Source: Pseudomonas lactis
GTDB taxonomy: Bacteria > Pseudomonadota > Gammaproteobacteria > Pseudomonadales > Pseudomonadaceae
Length of the DNA: 64,000 nucleotides
NCBI RefSeq assembly: GCF_001439845.1
Contig: NZ_JYLO01000010.1
Coordinates: 248,001-312,000, forward strand
Direction: 5' to 3'
Part shown: positions 26,833 to 36,031 of the stretch, piece by piece
Numbering within the stretch: the stretch's first letter is position 1
Layout of the letters: each line of letters starts with the position of its first letter
Notes under the pieces: model-generated
Databases searched by the model: none
What the model was told of the DNA's origin: nothing
Seen by the model: only the letters and a program-made list of their open reading frames with translations
Position numbers and translations under genes: made by a program

Positions 26833-28569
26833 TTAGTGAAAGATCGCGGGGGTACGACGCCGGCGCTGGTGTAGGAAAAGTAACCAGGCAATCAGGCACA
26901 ACAGCAGCGGAAGGGGCACGATTATCAGCCCTCTCAGCTGTCGCTCGAAACGCTGCACCGGGGCATAGGCCTGCGCCTTGAATGCATGCAACTCGATGGG
27001 CAGTTGCAGGCGCTCCTTGTTCAGTGCCTGCAACTGGGTACTGGTATCCACCGCTTGGGTGATAAGCCGTGTGTGCAGTGGGTTCAACTTTCGCCATGCT
27101 TGCTCCGTCTGCTCAAGTCGTCGCTCCAGCTCAACCGAATTTTTCCGATACGCCTGCGCGGCTTGGTCCCGCATCTGATCCAGCCTGTGCAACGGTTGGT
27201 GCATGACACGGGGTCGAATGCGTTTGAGTGCGTCGGGCGCCGCCAGGTTATCCAATGTGTTCAATACAAACTGCGCGTTGCCGTTGGGTCGTGCCTGGCT
27301 GAGAGTGTCCGCTAGCAGGTCAGTGTCGGCCACGACTACCATCTGAATCAGTTCTGCTTTTTGCAGCCCGGGCGGCTGGCCCTTGAAGCCGTCGGGAAAC
27401 GCTGAGTAGGCGGGCCCCTCAACGCGCGCCGCGATTACATGGCGCTGCCCTGAAGTTGCCGTTTCATCGATGAGCGAGTCGAATGTCGTCGCCGAGGCAA
27501 AGCGTTTGGCGTTCAACAGGGCCGATTGCCCTGAGCTCAGTAGAAGCGGGGTCAACAGTGAGCGGCTTTTGGGCGCTAGCGAAAGTGCGCCACTGCTTGA
27601 GACGATGACGCTGTCCAGCCCCCAGGTGCTGATATCTGTCGTGGCCATGGCCTGTCGCGGCAGGTGTAGCCGGGCCGGGTGCAGTACCCGGGGCATTCCC
27701 GGACCGGGCGTGGCTGATGAGGCATAAAGATTGTCGATCAACAGCTTGTCCTCCGGCATCTGGATGCCCCAAGCGTTCAGCAGCCCCTCCATTCTCGCGT
27801 TCGCTGACACGGCGTCAGCGCCTATCTCGCTCACGGGGTCGATGAACATCATCAACGGGGTGCCTTTCAATACCGATTGCTCAATGGCATATAAGGCCCG
27901 CTCAGGTAAGGCGTGCGGCTGTATGACCATCAATGTCGCGATGGATGGCGGTACCTGAGCAATGTTCGCCGCCAGTTCCACCACATTGAATTGCTCGCGC
28001 ATCAACGCCAGCAGCTCGCTGCCCGGTTTATCCAGCGACAGGCCCGACAGCAGGCCGACAGTGGCACGCTCAGGATGCCCCAACTTAGAGATCAGGTGGC
28101 TGATCTCATATTCAAGTAATGACTCGTGCTCAGGGCGGAACGCTTCGATGCGTTGGGCGCCCTGGCCAGCGCGGGTGCCGATAAGACCAAGAAATCCTTG
28201 TGTGTCATCAAGCCCGAACAAGCTGGCTTTGTAGGCGTCTTCAGAAAAGGGAGCGGGGTTAATGATATGTAAGTTGATCATGCCGTTTGCCGCTTTTTCG
28301 AACGCCTTGAGCACGTCTTCGACGCGTCGACCATAACGTTCTAATGCCTGGCTTTTTTGCGGCGCATGGAGGGTATTGAAGTAATACAGATCCAGTGGGC
28401 TTTCAAGTGAGGCAAGTAGTTGCCGCGTTGCTGGGGATAACGTATGGATTTTTTCTTGGGAAAAGTCCCATTGGGCAGTAGGTAGTTTGGGTACCCAGAC
28501 TAGATTGAGTGCCAGAAACAGCAGTGATATGACGAGAAGTGTCATACCCGCACGAAAAGCGGATCCCAT
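26833..28569 (-). CDS. GldG-like ABC transporter auxiliary protein
   Basis: A 578-residue protein with one N-terminal transmembrane helix (about residues 7-26, TLLVISLLFLALNLVWVP), a large extracytoplasmic part including QEKIHTLSPATRQLLASLESPLDLYYF, and a C-terminal helix (about 550-570) followed by RRRR. This is the GldG/ABC-type auxiliary layout. A coiled stretch lies before the last helix. The start at 28569 (MGSAFRAG) follows AAGGAAG; a TTG at 28590 that overlaps the upstream stop is an alternative. It is the last gene of a three-gene operon with the permease and ATPase. The substrate is unknown. Confidence 0.78.
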   Translation of the reverse strand: MGSAFRAGMTLLVISLLFLALNLVWVPKLPTAQWDFSQEKIHTLSPATRQLLASLESPLDLYYFNTLHAPQKSQALERYGRRVEDVLKAFEKAANGMINLHIINPAPFSEDAYKASLFGLDDTQGFLGLIGTRAGQGAQRIEAFRPEHESLLEYEISHLISKLGHPERATVGLLSGLSLDKPGSELLALMREQFNVVELAANIAQVPPSIATLMVIQPHALPERALYAIEQSVLKGTPLMMFIDPVSEIGADAVSANARMEGLLNAWGIQMPEDKLLIDNLYASSATPGPGMPRVLHPARLHLPRQAMATTDISTWGLDSVIVSSSGALSLAPKSRSLLTPLLLSSGQSALLNAKRFASATTFDSLIDETATSGQRHVIAARVEGPAYSAFPDGFKGQPPGLQKAELIQMVVVADTDLLADTLSQARPNGNAQFVLNTLDNLAAPDALKRIRPRVMHQPLHRLDQMRDQAAQAYRKNSVELERRLEQTEQAWRKLNPLHTRLITQAVDTSTQLQALNKERLQLPIELHAFKAQAYAPVQRFERQLRGLIIVPLPLLLCLIAWLLFLHQRRRRTPAIFH

Positions 28570-28586
28570 CGGTGGTCTTCCTTTTC

Positions 28587-29312
28587 TCAACTGCTTTTGT
28601 AGTTGAGTGTTAGGGTGGTTGCAAACAGAAAAGCAACGATCATGCTGATAAAGTACAGGCTGTCATGCAGTGTGAGTCTGCCGTTATCCATCGCGCTGAA
28701 GCGGGCAATGGGATCCAGGGACATCAAACTGTCGATAACCCATATCGGTGCTTGTTGTTCAAGTGCATCCAGTACTGACGAAAGCCCACTGGCGGTCAGC
28801 AACAAGCCGAGGGTGAAAAAGAAAATCAGCAGGCGTTGGTTCGCAAGTACACAGATGAAGCAACCCACGGAAAGATAACTTCCCGCCAGCAACCAACTGG
28901 CCAGGAACTGCGAAGCGATAACGCTATTGTCAGGCGTGCCCAGATAATTTACGGCAATTACCAAGGGGAAGTTAAGCATCAGCGCAATGCCACAGACAGT
29001 CCATGCTGCGATAAATTTGCCGATCACTCGTTCCACTGAGGTGACAGGCAAGGCATTCAGGGTGTCGTAAAAGCTGACGTTGGATTCATCCGACCACAAC
29101 TGCGTCGATAACAGGGGGACCAGCAGGAGATAGAGCCAGGGATGCAGATCGAAAAAGGCCTGCAGATCGCTGCTGTTGCGCTCCATCCATTGGCTGGAAT
29201 GCAGCCCCAGCACTGCGCATAGCGCGAGAAAAATCGCCACGCTCAGATAGGTGCTGGGCGCGCAGGCATAGTTGGCCAGTTGTCGTTTGAAAATGACAGG
29301 TAGCAGTCTCAA
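28587..29312 (-). CDS. ABC-2 type permease (GldF/NosY-like)
   Basis: A 241-residue protein with about six transmembrane segments, of the ABC-2 class (WSDESNVSFYDTLNALPVTSVERVIGKFIAAW is a typical cytoplasmic coupling region). The start is a TTG at 29312 that overlaps the ATPase stop TGA and follows GAGGTAACACC, so translation is probably coupled. The frame is open a further 40 codons upstream but that overlaps the ATPase and looks unreal. With the ATPase and GldG-like gene it would form a membrane ABC complex. Confidence 0.8.
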   Translation of the reverse strand: MRLLPVIFKRQLANYACAPSTYLSVAIFLALCAVLGLHSSQWMERNSSDLQAFFDLHPWLYLLLVPLLSTQLWSDESNVSFYDTLNALPVTSVERVIGKFIAAWTVCGIALMLNFPLVIAVNYLGTPDNSVIASQFLASWLLAGSYLSVGCFICVLANQRLLIFFFTLGLLLTASGLSSVLDALEQQAPIWVIDSLMSLDPIARFSAMDNGRLTLHDSLYFISMIVAFLFATTLTLNYKSS

Positions 29313-30235
29313 GGTGTTACCTCTTGGCTCAGATGGTGAACGACATCGTTCAGGCGACCCGGCTCCAGATTCATTGACGTGATGTTCCAGCCGCGATGGG
29401 TGATAAGCGCGTTGATTGCGGAAAATATGCAATGCCCAGGCATGGCCAGGACCGTCACCTTGCCGGGTGCATGTCGGTCTTCTTCGATGCCGGCGACGCC
29501 GGGCAATACGGCCAGCGCGAGCAAGTCCAGCGGGGTGTCTGCTGCGAGGGTGACGGCCTGAAAATGCCGGGAGCTGCGCTGTAAATCGGGCAGCGAGGCA
29601 TCGGCCACCAGGCGGCCACCGGCCATAACCAAGGCACGGGTGCAGATGTCCGCCAGCTCCTGGTAATGGCGGGAAGCGATGATGATGGTCATTTCCTCGT
29701 TCAGGGACTGGATGAGTGCCCGGAACTTGACGCGTTGATCAGGACAGAGGCCTTCTGTGGGTTCATCCAGCAGCAGCAGGCTTGGCGCATGCAGGAGCGC
29801 CTGGGCCATTGCTACTCTGCGCTTCAAGCCAAGGGAAAGTACGCTGATGGGGCAGTCGAGTACGGGCAGCAGTTCCAGGCGTGCGGCCACCTGCGCCACC
29901 TGGCTGCGTTTTTCCAGCCCGCTCAAACCGCGAATGGCAGCAATGAAATTGAGCATGTGTTTGACGGACATCGTGTGATGGTCAAGGCCGCCTTGGAGTT
30001 GATAGCCAATGACCTTTTTGGCTTGAGTTGAATGGGTATGGGTATTGAAACCTTGAACAGTGATGTGCCCGGCCGTCGGCTTGATCGCCCCGGCGATCAA
30101 GCTCAGGAGTGTTGTTTTTCCCGCACCACTCTCTCCCAGCAAGCCGATACACTCCTGGCGCTGGGCACAGAAGGACACGTTGCTGATTACGCGTGTTTTG
30201 CCCAGCTGTTTTGTCAGGTTGCTTATCTCGATCAT
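29309..30235 (-). CDS. ABC transporter ATP-binding protein (GldA/NosF-like)
   Basis: A 308-residue ATPase. Walker A is GESGAGKT (residues 34-41), Walker B is LLLLDEP, the switch histidine is in IIIASRHYQE, and a C-terminal extension follows the NBD as in NatA/GldA-type exporters. The signature motif, usually LSGGQ, reads LSLGLKRR, a marked departure though related drug-exporter ATPases also vary here. It is the first gene of the operon and overlaps the permease start by 4 bases. The 240 bases before it, shared with a divergent coiled-coil gene, are AT-rich and hold both promoters. Confidence 0.85.
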   Translation of the reverse strand: MIEISNLTKQLGKTRVISNVSFCAQRQECIGLLGESGAGKTTLLSLIAGAIKPTAGHITVQGFNTHTHSTQAKKVIGYQLQGGLDHHTMSVKHMLNFIAAIRGLSGLEKRSQVAQVAARLELLPVLDCPISVLSLGLKRRVAMAQALLHAPSLLLLDEPTEGLCPDQRVKFRALIQSLNEEMTIIIASRHYQELADICTRALVMAGGRLVADASLPDLQRSSRHFQAVTLAADTPLDLLALAVLPGVAGIEEDRHAPGKVTVLAMPGHCIFSAINALITHRGWNITSMNLEPGRLNDVVHHLSQEVTP

Positions 30236-30475
30236 GGTTTTACCGAATAAGTTTTGCAGGGCGTGTGAGAGGGGCCGGCAGTATGGAAAAGTGCTTTAAA
30301 AAGGGTACGTTCAATATGAAGGCTTGGGAACGCGAAGTATGCTTAATAAGAAGAATCCTACGTTCGACCCGATAATTCGCTGAAACAATTGTTTTGTTTT
30401 GAATACTTATTAATGCCCAGATGTTTATCGGATGTTTATATAAGGTTTTTTCTTTTGTAATGAGGCCTGATTGCC

Positions 30476-31522
30476 ATGATGCTTTTACGTACTCTTGTTC
30501 TTGAGCGCAACGATGAAGGGACGCCTGTTAACGGCGCCTTGTTGTGCGGGTTTGCTGTTACGCAAACGGCGTCCAACTTTCTGGTGTATAGCCTGGATGA
30601 GGAGGCCGAGCCCGGCCATTCCAGGGTCTATATCGCGGCACTGCGTAAAAAGATTGAACGGTATTTCTTGGGAGGCGTTGATTCCAAAGAAGACCTGCAA
30701 TTAGCCATGCAGGTCTTCAAACAGATCTTGACGATGGCAGCCGCAGCTGGCTCGAAGACGACGCCCATTGCCGAACCTCAGGTTCCCTTTCATTTCATTG
30801 ATTTGAAAGGCTGCCGGTTACCGCCGGCCAGGCCAGAGGATCACCACTCGGTGATCATCAAGAAGGCTCTGGTCATGAAGGTCATCACCCTGGGCATGTC
30901 AGCCCCGGCGTTGCCTGCGATCGAAAGCAGCGCAGTGATCGTGCCGTCCATTCGCTTCTCGTCGCAAATGGTTGCGCCGCCGCGAAATCCGCGCTCAGTC
31001 ACGACTGCGCCGCAGCCTATGGATGAAGACACCGTTGAGGAACCGGCGCGGTCGCTGGTCGCGATACCGCAGGAGCAGGTTGAGACCATTGCGTCGCCGG
31101 TTCTGGTTGAACAAAATGACAGTCAGTTTGAGCCAGACAACCTGCGGTTGGACCCACCTGAGCCTGAGCCCGAACCCTTGGACCCGCCTGCTCAGATGGA
31201 CCATACCTCTTTGCTCGAAATGGACAGCGCACTGAGCAACCTGGCCAAGGTCGCCCAGGAACTGACGCAAAAAAAATGCGCAGTACTGGAGAAGGAACAG
31301 ATGCTCGAACAGTGGCAGGCGCGATTGCAACAGCAGCAGAGCCAGCTGGAAGAGAAGGGCCGTGAACTTGAACAGCGCCATGCCTATTTGCAGGAGCAGG
31401 GCTTGGAGGTCAGCCAGAAGGCCGAGAAGCTGGCAATGATGATGTTGCAGTTGTCGGGTATGCGCCAGCGTATGCAGGGCACGTTGCTTGAGTTGGATCA
31501 AGTGCTGGAGGGGCATGGGTGA
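30476..31522 (+). CDS. Coiled-coil protein of unknown function, divergent from the Gld-like ABC operon
   Basis: A 348-residue protein of no family I recognise. Residues 1-110 form a compact alpha/beta domain (MMLLRTLVLERN... to FHFIDLKGCRL). Residues 140-240 are low complexity, rich in Pro, Ser and Glu, with a Pro-Glu run at about 226-238. Residues 245-345 form a long coiled coil rich in Gln, Glu and Leu. No signal peptide or transmembrane helix is seen, so it is cytoplasmic or a scaffold. ATG 30476 and ATG 30479 are equally possible starts. It is transcribed away from the ABC operon, so the two may be co-regulated. Confidence 0.65.
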   Translation: MMLLRTLVLERNDEGTPVNGALLCGFAVTQTASNFLVYSLDEEAEPGHSRVYIAALRKKIERYFLGGVDSKEDLQLAMQVFKQILTMAAAAGSKTTPIAEPQVPFHFIDLKGCRLPPARPEDHHSVIIKKALVMKVITLGMSAPALPAIESSAVIVPSIRFSSQMVAPPRNPRSVTTAPQPMDEDTVEEPARSLVAIPQEQVETIASPVLVEQNDSQFEPDNLRLDPPEPEPEPLDPPAQMDHTSLLEMDSALSNLAKVAQELTQKKCAVLEKEQMLEQWQARLQQQQSQLEEKGRELEQRHAYLQEQGLEVSQKAEKLAMMMLQLSGMRQRMQGTLLELDQVLEGHG

Positions 31523-31646
31523 GGTAATGGGGCGCCGGCCTGGATACTTTCCAGGGTTCATTTATCATCAGTCCCAGCCAGCCGCTGCCTGGGCATGATG
31601 CCCTGGCATAACGGCACCATTGGACATTGCCTGGGGATGCAAGCGT

Positions 31647-32126
31647 TTGAGTACCAAGCTGATTACCAAAGAAGGTCATGAAGCGCTGAAAAAAGAGCTG
31701 GATTACCTGTGGCGTGAAAAGCGTCCGGATACCACGCGCAAAGTGACCTGGGCGGCCTCCCTGGGAGATCGCAGTGAAAACGCCGATTACCAGTACAACA
31801 AGAAGCTGTTGCGCGAGATCGACCGACGCGTGCGTTACCTGCGCAAACGCCTGGAAGACATGCGGGTGGTGGAGTACATGCCCGAGCAGGAGGGAAAGGT
31901 GTTTTTCGGCGCATGGGTCGAAATCGAAAACGAACAGGGCGAGACCAAGCGCTTTCGCATCGTCGGTTATGACGAGATCTACGACCGCATGGATTACATC
32001 TCCATCGACTCACCCATGGCACGGGCCCTGCTGCGCAAGGAGGTGGATGACGAGGCAATCGTACAGACCCCAGGCGGGGAGGTGTGCTGGTGGATCACCA
32101 AGATCGAATATGTGAAGCCCGCCTGA
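31647..32126 (+). CDS. greB: Transcription elongation factor GreB
   Basis: A 159-residue protein with the GreA/GreB layout: an N-terminal antiparallel coiled coil that enters the RNA polymerase secondary channel, with the acidic tip in LGDRSENADYQYNKK, and a C-terminal FKBP-like domain (RFRIVGYDEIYDRMDYIS). WREKRPDTTRKV is characteristic of GreB rather than GreA. The start is TTG at 31647, giving the family N-terminus (M)STKLITKEGHEAL, with GGGGA upstream. It rescues backtracked polymerase by stimulating transcript cleavage. It converges with ybbP. Confidence 0.94.
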   Translation: MSTKLITKEGHEALKKELDYLWREKRPDTTRKVTWAASLGDRSENADYQYNKKLLREIDRRVRYLRKRLEDMRVVEYMPEQEGKVFFGAWVEIENEQGETKRFRIVGYDEIYDRMDYISIDSPMARALLRKEVDDEAIVQTPGGEVCWWITKIEYVKPA

Positions 32127-32156
32127 TGGCACGTACCTTGGCTGGGTACGTGCCAT
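32126..32156 (+). terminator. Perfect 12-bp hairpin at the greB-ybbP junction
   Basis: atggcacgtacc (32126-32137) pairs perfectly with ggtacgtgccat (32145-32156), loop of 7. It starts on the last base of the greB stop codon and has no T-tract, so it is more likely an RNA 3'-end stabiliser or a weak terminator for greB. Confidence 0.5.
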
Positions 32157-32163
32157 CCGGGTT

Positions 32164-34674
32164 TCAGCCTTCGCGCAATACGGTCAGCGGGCTGGCATTC
32201 AGCGCACGGCGCGTGCCGAACACTCCGGCAGCGCCAATCAACAAAGCACCGATCACGGGCAGCAGTAACAACCACGGGTGGGGATGCCACGCCAGGTCAA
32301 AGGCGTAGCGGTACAGCACCCAGGTCACCAGTTCGGTGCCCAGTGCCGCCAACAAGCCGCTGACGGCGCCCAGCAGGCCGAACTCAATGCGTCGGGCCTT
32401 GACCAGCAACTTACGCTCGGCACCCAGGGCGCGCAGCAATGCACCCTGGCGGATTCGTTCATCCAGGGTGGCCTGCAGGCCAGAGAACAACACCGCCATG
32501 CCCGCCGCGAGTACAAACAACAGCACGTATTCGACCGCCAAGGTCACTTGGGCAAGGATGCTGCGCAATTGCTCCAGCAGGGCCTCGACCTGCAGGATAG
32601 TGACCGCCGGGAAGGCCCGTGACAGGTCGACGATCTGTTGGTCATGGCCGGGAGCCAGATAGAAGCTGGTGAGGTAGGTCGCGGGCAGATCCTTCAAGGT
32701 GCCCGGTTGGAAAATCATGAAGAAGTTGGGCTGGAAGTTATCCCAGTTGATGGTGCGCAGGCTGGTGACCCGCGCCTCACGGTTTTCCCCTCCGATGGTG
32801 AACACCAGATGGTCGTTGAGCTTGAGCTTCAGGCTCTCGGCCACTTTGGCTTCCACCGACACGCCAGGAACCCCATCAGTGGGTTGCGCCGACCACCAGC
32901 TACCTGCCGTCAGGACGTTACCCGCTGGCAAGTCGGCTGCCCAGGTCAGGCTCAGGTCGCGTTGAGTGGCACGGTCGCCGCTGGAGTCCTTGCTGACAAT
33001 CTCCTGCACCGGTTCGCCATTGATGCTGATCAAGCGCCCTGGTACCACCGGGTAAAGCGGCGCCGCTTGCGCCTGGACATCCAGCAGGCGGGCGCCAAAG
33101 GCGTCCTTGTCGGCCGGCAGGATATTCAGGGCGAAGTAGTTGGGTGCATCCTTGGGCAGCTGGTTTTGCCAGGTGTCGAGCAATTCGCCCCGCAACAGCG
33201 CGATCAACCCCATGGACAACAGGATCAAGCCAAACGCCAGGGACTGGCCTGCCGCCGCCAAGGGGTGACGCAACAACTGGCCCAGGCCCAGGCGCCAGGG
33301 CAGGGAGGCGCGAGCCAATAACCGTCGCAGGCTTTGCAGCAACAGCAACAGCAAGCCACCCAGGAGCAACGCAGCCACCACACCGCCACCGAGTAATGCG
33401 AAGGTCAATACCAAGTCCAGGCTCAGGCGCCACATGATCAGGCCCAAGGCAAACAGCGCCGCGCCGTAAACCATCCAAGTGCTTGAGGGGATAGGCAGCA
33501 AATCGCGGCGCAACACCCGCAGCGGTGGTACCCGGCCCAGTGCGGCCAGCGGCGGGAGGGCGAAGCCGGCGAGGGCGACCAGCCCGGTACCGATCCCGGC
33601 GACGGCCGGCAGCAGCCCGCCCGGCGGTACGTCGGCGGGGAGCAAGTCGTGCAGGAAATAGAACAGGCCAAACTGCGCCAGCCAGCCGAGCAGGGCGCCG
33701 GCCAGGCTCGCCAGCAAGCCCAGCACACTCAGTTGCAGGGTGAACAACAACATCGCTTCACGGCGCGACAGGCCCAGGCAGCGCAACAACGCGCTGGCAT
33801 CGAAACGTCGGCTGGCGAAGCGGTTGGCCGACAGCGCCACGGCCACGCCAGCCAGCAGCACGGCCACCAGGCTGGCCATGTTCAGGTAGCGTTCGGCCTT
33901 GCCCAGCGCGCCGCCGATTTGCTGGTTGCCATCGCGGGAGTCCTGCAGGCGCTGGTTGGCGGCCAGGCCCGGTTTGACCAGGTCGCGATAGGTTTGCAGC
34001 GCAGTGCTGCCTTGCGGCGCACGCCATAGTTCGCGGTAGCTCACCCGGCTGCCTGGCTGCACGACACCGGTGGCGTCCAGGTCCGCCAGGTTGATCATGA
34101 CCCTGGGCGTGAGGCTGTAGAAGTTGCCGGCGCGGTCGGGCTCATAGGTCAGGATGCGCGCCAAGCGTAGGGTTTTCATGCCGACATCAATGCTGTCGCC
34201 GACTTTCAGGTCCAGCGCCGTCAGCAATCGTGCTTCCACCCAGGCTTCGCCGGGTTTTGGGGCACTGCCCGGAACTTCAGCGCCGAAAGGCTCGGTGCTG
34301 CTTTTAAGCTCGCCACGCAGCGGGTACTGCTCGTTGACCGCCTTGATACTGGAAAGCTGGATGCCATTGTCGGTGGCGATAACGCTGGAGAACTCCACGA
34401 TGCGGGCGTGATCCAGGCCCAGTTCGGTCCCTGATTTGATTTGCTCGGGGCGGGCCGGCGAGCTGCCTTCGAGCACCAGGTCGGCGCCGAGGAACTCGGT
34501 GGCACGCAGCAGCATGGCGCCGTTGAGGCGCGCACCAAAGTAGCCGATGGCGGTGCTGGCGGCCACGGCCACCAGCAGGGCAAAGAACAGCACGCGCAAT
34601 TCACCGGCGCGGGCGTCGCGCAGTAACTGACGCATGGCAAGGCTGAACAGACGCAACAGCGGCAAACGTGCCAT
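32164..34674 (-). CDS. ybbP: ABC transporter permease, YbbP/FtsX type
   Basis: An 836-residue permease with one N-terminal membrane helix, a large extracytoplasmic domain, groups of helices in the middle (about residues 255-500) and three or more at the C-terminus around a second FtsX domain (EYVLLFVLAAGMAVLFSGL). This is the YbbP organisation. It pairs with the YbbA ATPase encoded directly upstream: the ATG at 34674 (MARLPLL) overlaps the ybbA stop, and a second ATG lies one codon before. The substrate of YbbAP is not settled; an envelope or lipid role is likely because tesA is adjacent. Confidence 0.9.
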   Translation of the reverse strand: MARLPLLRLFSLAMRQLLRDARAGELRVLFFALLVAVAASTAIGYFGARLNGAMLLRATEFLGADLVLEGSSPARPEQIKSGTELGLDHARIVEFSSVIATDNGIQLSSIKAVNEQYPLRGELKSSTEPFGAEVPGSAPKPGEAWVEARLLTALDLKVGDSIDVGMKTLRLARILTYEPDRAGNFYSLTPRVMINLADLDATGVVQPGSRVSYRELWRAPQGSTALQTYRDLVKPGLAANQRLQDSRDGNQQIGGALGKAERYLNMASLVAVLLAGVAVALSANRFASRRFDASALLRCLGLSRREAMLLFTLQLSVLGLLASLAGALLGWLAQFGLFYFLHDLLPADVPPGGLLPAVAGIGTGLVALAGFALPPLAALGRVPPLRVLRRDLLPIPSSTWMVYGAALFALGLIMWRLSLDLVLTFALLGGGVVAALLLGGLLLLLLQSLRRLLARASLPWRLGLGQLLRHPLAAAGQSLAFGLILLSMGLIALLRGELLDTWQNQLPKDAPNYFALNILPADKDAFGARLLDVQAQAAPLYPVVPGRLISINGEPVQEIVSKDSSGDRATQRDLSLTWAADLPAGNVLTAGSWWSAQPTDGVPGVSVEAKVAESLKLKLNDHLVFTIGGENREARVTSLRTINWDNFQPNFFMIFQPGTLKDLPATYLTSFYLAPGHDQQIVDLSRAFPAVTILQVEALLEQLRSILAQVTLAVEYVLLFVLAAGMAVLFSGLQATLDERIRQGALLRALGAERKLLVKARRIEFGLLGAVSGLLAALGTELVTWVLYRYAFDLAWHPHPWLLLLPVIGALLIGAAGVFGTRRALNASPLTVLREG

Positions 34675-35357
34675 CAAGGCTCCAGGGGCGCGACCATCAG
34701 GCCGGCTTCAAGGCGGATCAGGCGTCGGCAACGGTGGGCCAGGCGCTCGTCATGGGTGACCAGTACCAGGGTCGTACCGCTCTCTTTATTCAACTCGAAC
34801 AGCAGGTCGCTGATGCGCTCGCCAGTATGGCTGTCGAGGTTGCCGGTGGGCTCGTCGGCAAACAGCACATCCGGTTCGGCGGCAAACGCGCGGGCAATCG
34901 CCACGCGTTGTTGTTCGCCACCGGACAGCTGGCGAGGCGAGTGGGTCAGGCGCTGGCCCAGGCCTACGCGCTCCAGCAGGTGTTTGGCTCGCTCGCGGGC
35001 GTCCTGGCGACCGTCCAGCTCCAGCGGCAGCATCACGTTTTCCAGCGCGTTCAAGCTGTCGAGCAACTGAAAGGATTGGAATACGAAGCCCACATGCTCG
35101 GCGCGGATGCGTGCGCGCTGGTCTTCGTCGAGGGTGCTCAGGGCTTGCCCGGCCAGGGTGACTTCGCCGCTGCTGGGCAGGTCGAGGCCGGCCAGCAGGC
35201 CCAGTAGGGTGGATTTGCCGGAACCGGAGCTGCCGACGATAGCTAGGCTATCGCCCTTGTTCAGTTCCAGGCTCAGTTCGTGCAGGATAGTCAGTTCACC
35301 TTCCGCGCTGGGAACCACTTTGCTAAGGTTTCGCGCGGTGAGAATGCTTGCGCCCAT
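34674..35357 (-). CDS. ybbA: ABC transporter ATP-binding protein YbbA
   Basis: A 227-residue ATPase of the LolD/MacB group. Walker A is GSSGSGKST, the signature is LSGGEQQR, Walker B is VLFADEPTGNLD, and the switch histidine is in LVLVTHDERLA. It should power the YbbP permease. The start at 35357 (MGASILTARN) lies only 10 bases from the divergent tesA start at 35368, so the promoters and ribosome sites of both genes must overlap the other's coding DNA. The ybbA/tesA pairing is conserved widely in Gram-negative bacteria. Confidence 0.94.
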   Translation of the reverse strand: MGASILTARNLSKVVPSAEGELTILHELSLELNKGDSLAIVGSSGSGKSTLLGLLAGLDLPSSGEVTLAGQALSTLDEDQRARIRAEHVGFVFQSFQLLDSLNALENVMLPLELDGRQDARERAKHLLERVGLGQRLTHSPRQLSGGEQQRVAIARAFAAEPDVLFADEPTGNLDSHTGERISDLLFELNKESGTTLVLVTHDERLAHRCRRLIRLEAGLMVAPLEP

Positions 35358-35367
35358 GGAGAATCCG

Positions 35368-35973
35368 ATGCGAGTGTGGTTTTTGAGTGCTGGCCTGGCC
35401 TTGATGTGCATGGCCCAGAACGCAGCGGCGGGTACAGTCCTGATCGTTGGCGATAGTATCAGTGCCGGTTTCGGCCTGGATACCCGCAAAGGGTGGGTCG
35501 CGTTGCTGGAGCAACGGCTCAAGCAGGAGGGTTTTGACGATAAAGTCGTCAATGCTTCCATCAGTGGCGACACCAGTGCAGGAGGCCTCGCGCGGCTGCC
35601 GGCGGCGCTTGCGGCGCATAAACCGGATGTGGTGGTGATCGAGTTGGGTGGCAACGATGGCTTGCGCGGCCAGCCGCCGGCGCAATTGAAACAAAATCTT
35701 GCGTCGATGATTGACCAGTCCAAGGCCGGTGGTGCCAAGGTGCTGCTGCTGGGGATGCAGTTGCCACCCAATTACGGGCCTCGATACACCAACGCGTTTG
35801 CACAAGTCTATGGTGCATTGGCCAAGGAAAAAAACATTCCTCTGGTACCGTTTTTCCTTGAGGGCGTGGGCGGTCATCCAGAGCTGATGCAGGCTGATCA
35901 ATTGCATCCGGCAGTCGCGGCGCAAGGCAAGTTGCTGGAAAATGTCTGGCCAACGCTAAAACCGCTGTTATGA
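35368..35973 (+). CDS. tesA: TesA, multifunctional acyl-CoA thioesterase I / lysophospholipase / esterase
   Basis: A 201-residue periplasmic SGNH hydrolase. The signal peptide is at residues 1-21, ending NAAA. The nucleophile Ser30 is in VGDSISAGFG, the oxyanion residues are Gly in SGDTSAGG and Asn in ELGGNDGLRG, and the catalytic Asp/His pair is in QADQLHPAV near the C-terminus. The start at 35368 is chosen for GGAG 6-8 bases before it; ATG 35356 in the same frame would lengthen and weaken the signal peptide. Divergent from ybbAP. Confidence 0.94.
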   Translation: MRVWFLSAGLALMCMAQNAAAGTVLIVGDSISAGFGLDTRKGWVALLEQRLKQEGFDDKVVNASISGDTSAGGLARLPAALAAHKPDVVVIELGGNDGLRGQPPAQLKQNLASMIDQSKAGGAKVLLLGMQLPPNYGPRYTNAFAQVYGALAKEKNIPLVPFFLEGVGGHPELMQADQLHPAVAAQGKLLENVWPTLKPLL

Positions 35974-36031
35974 CGCTTTTCTACCGGCAGGCTTTCGGCT
36001 AAGGTGGCGCCCCCCCGATTTGGAGCCCTCG

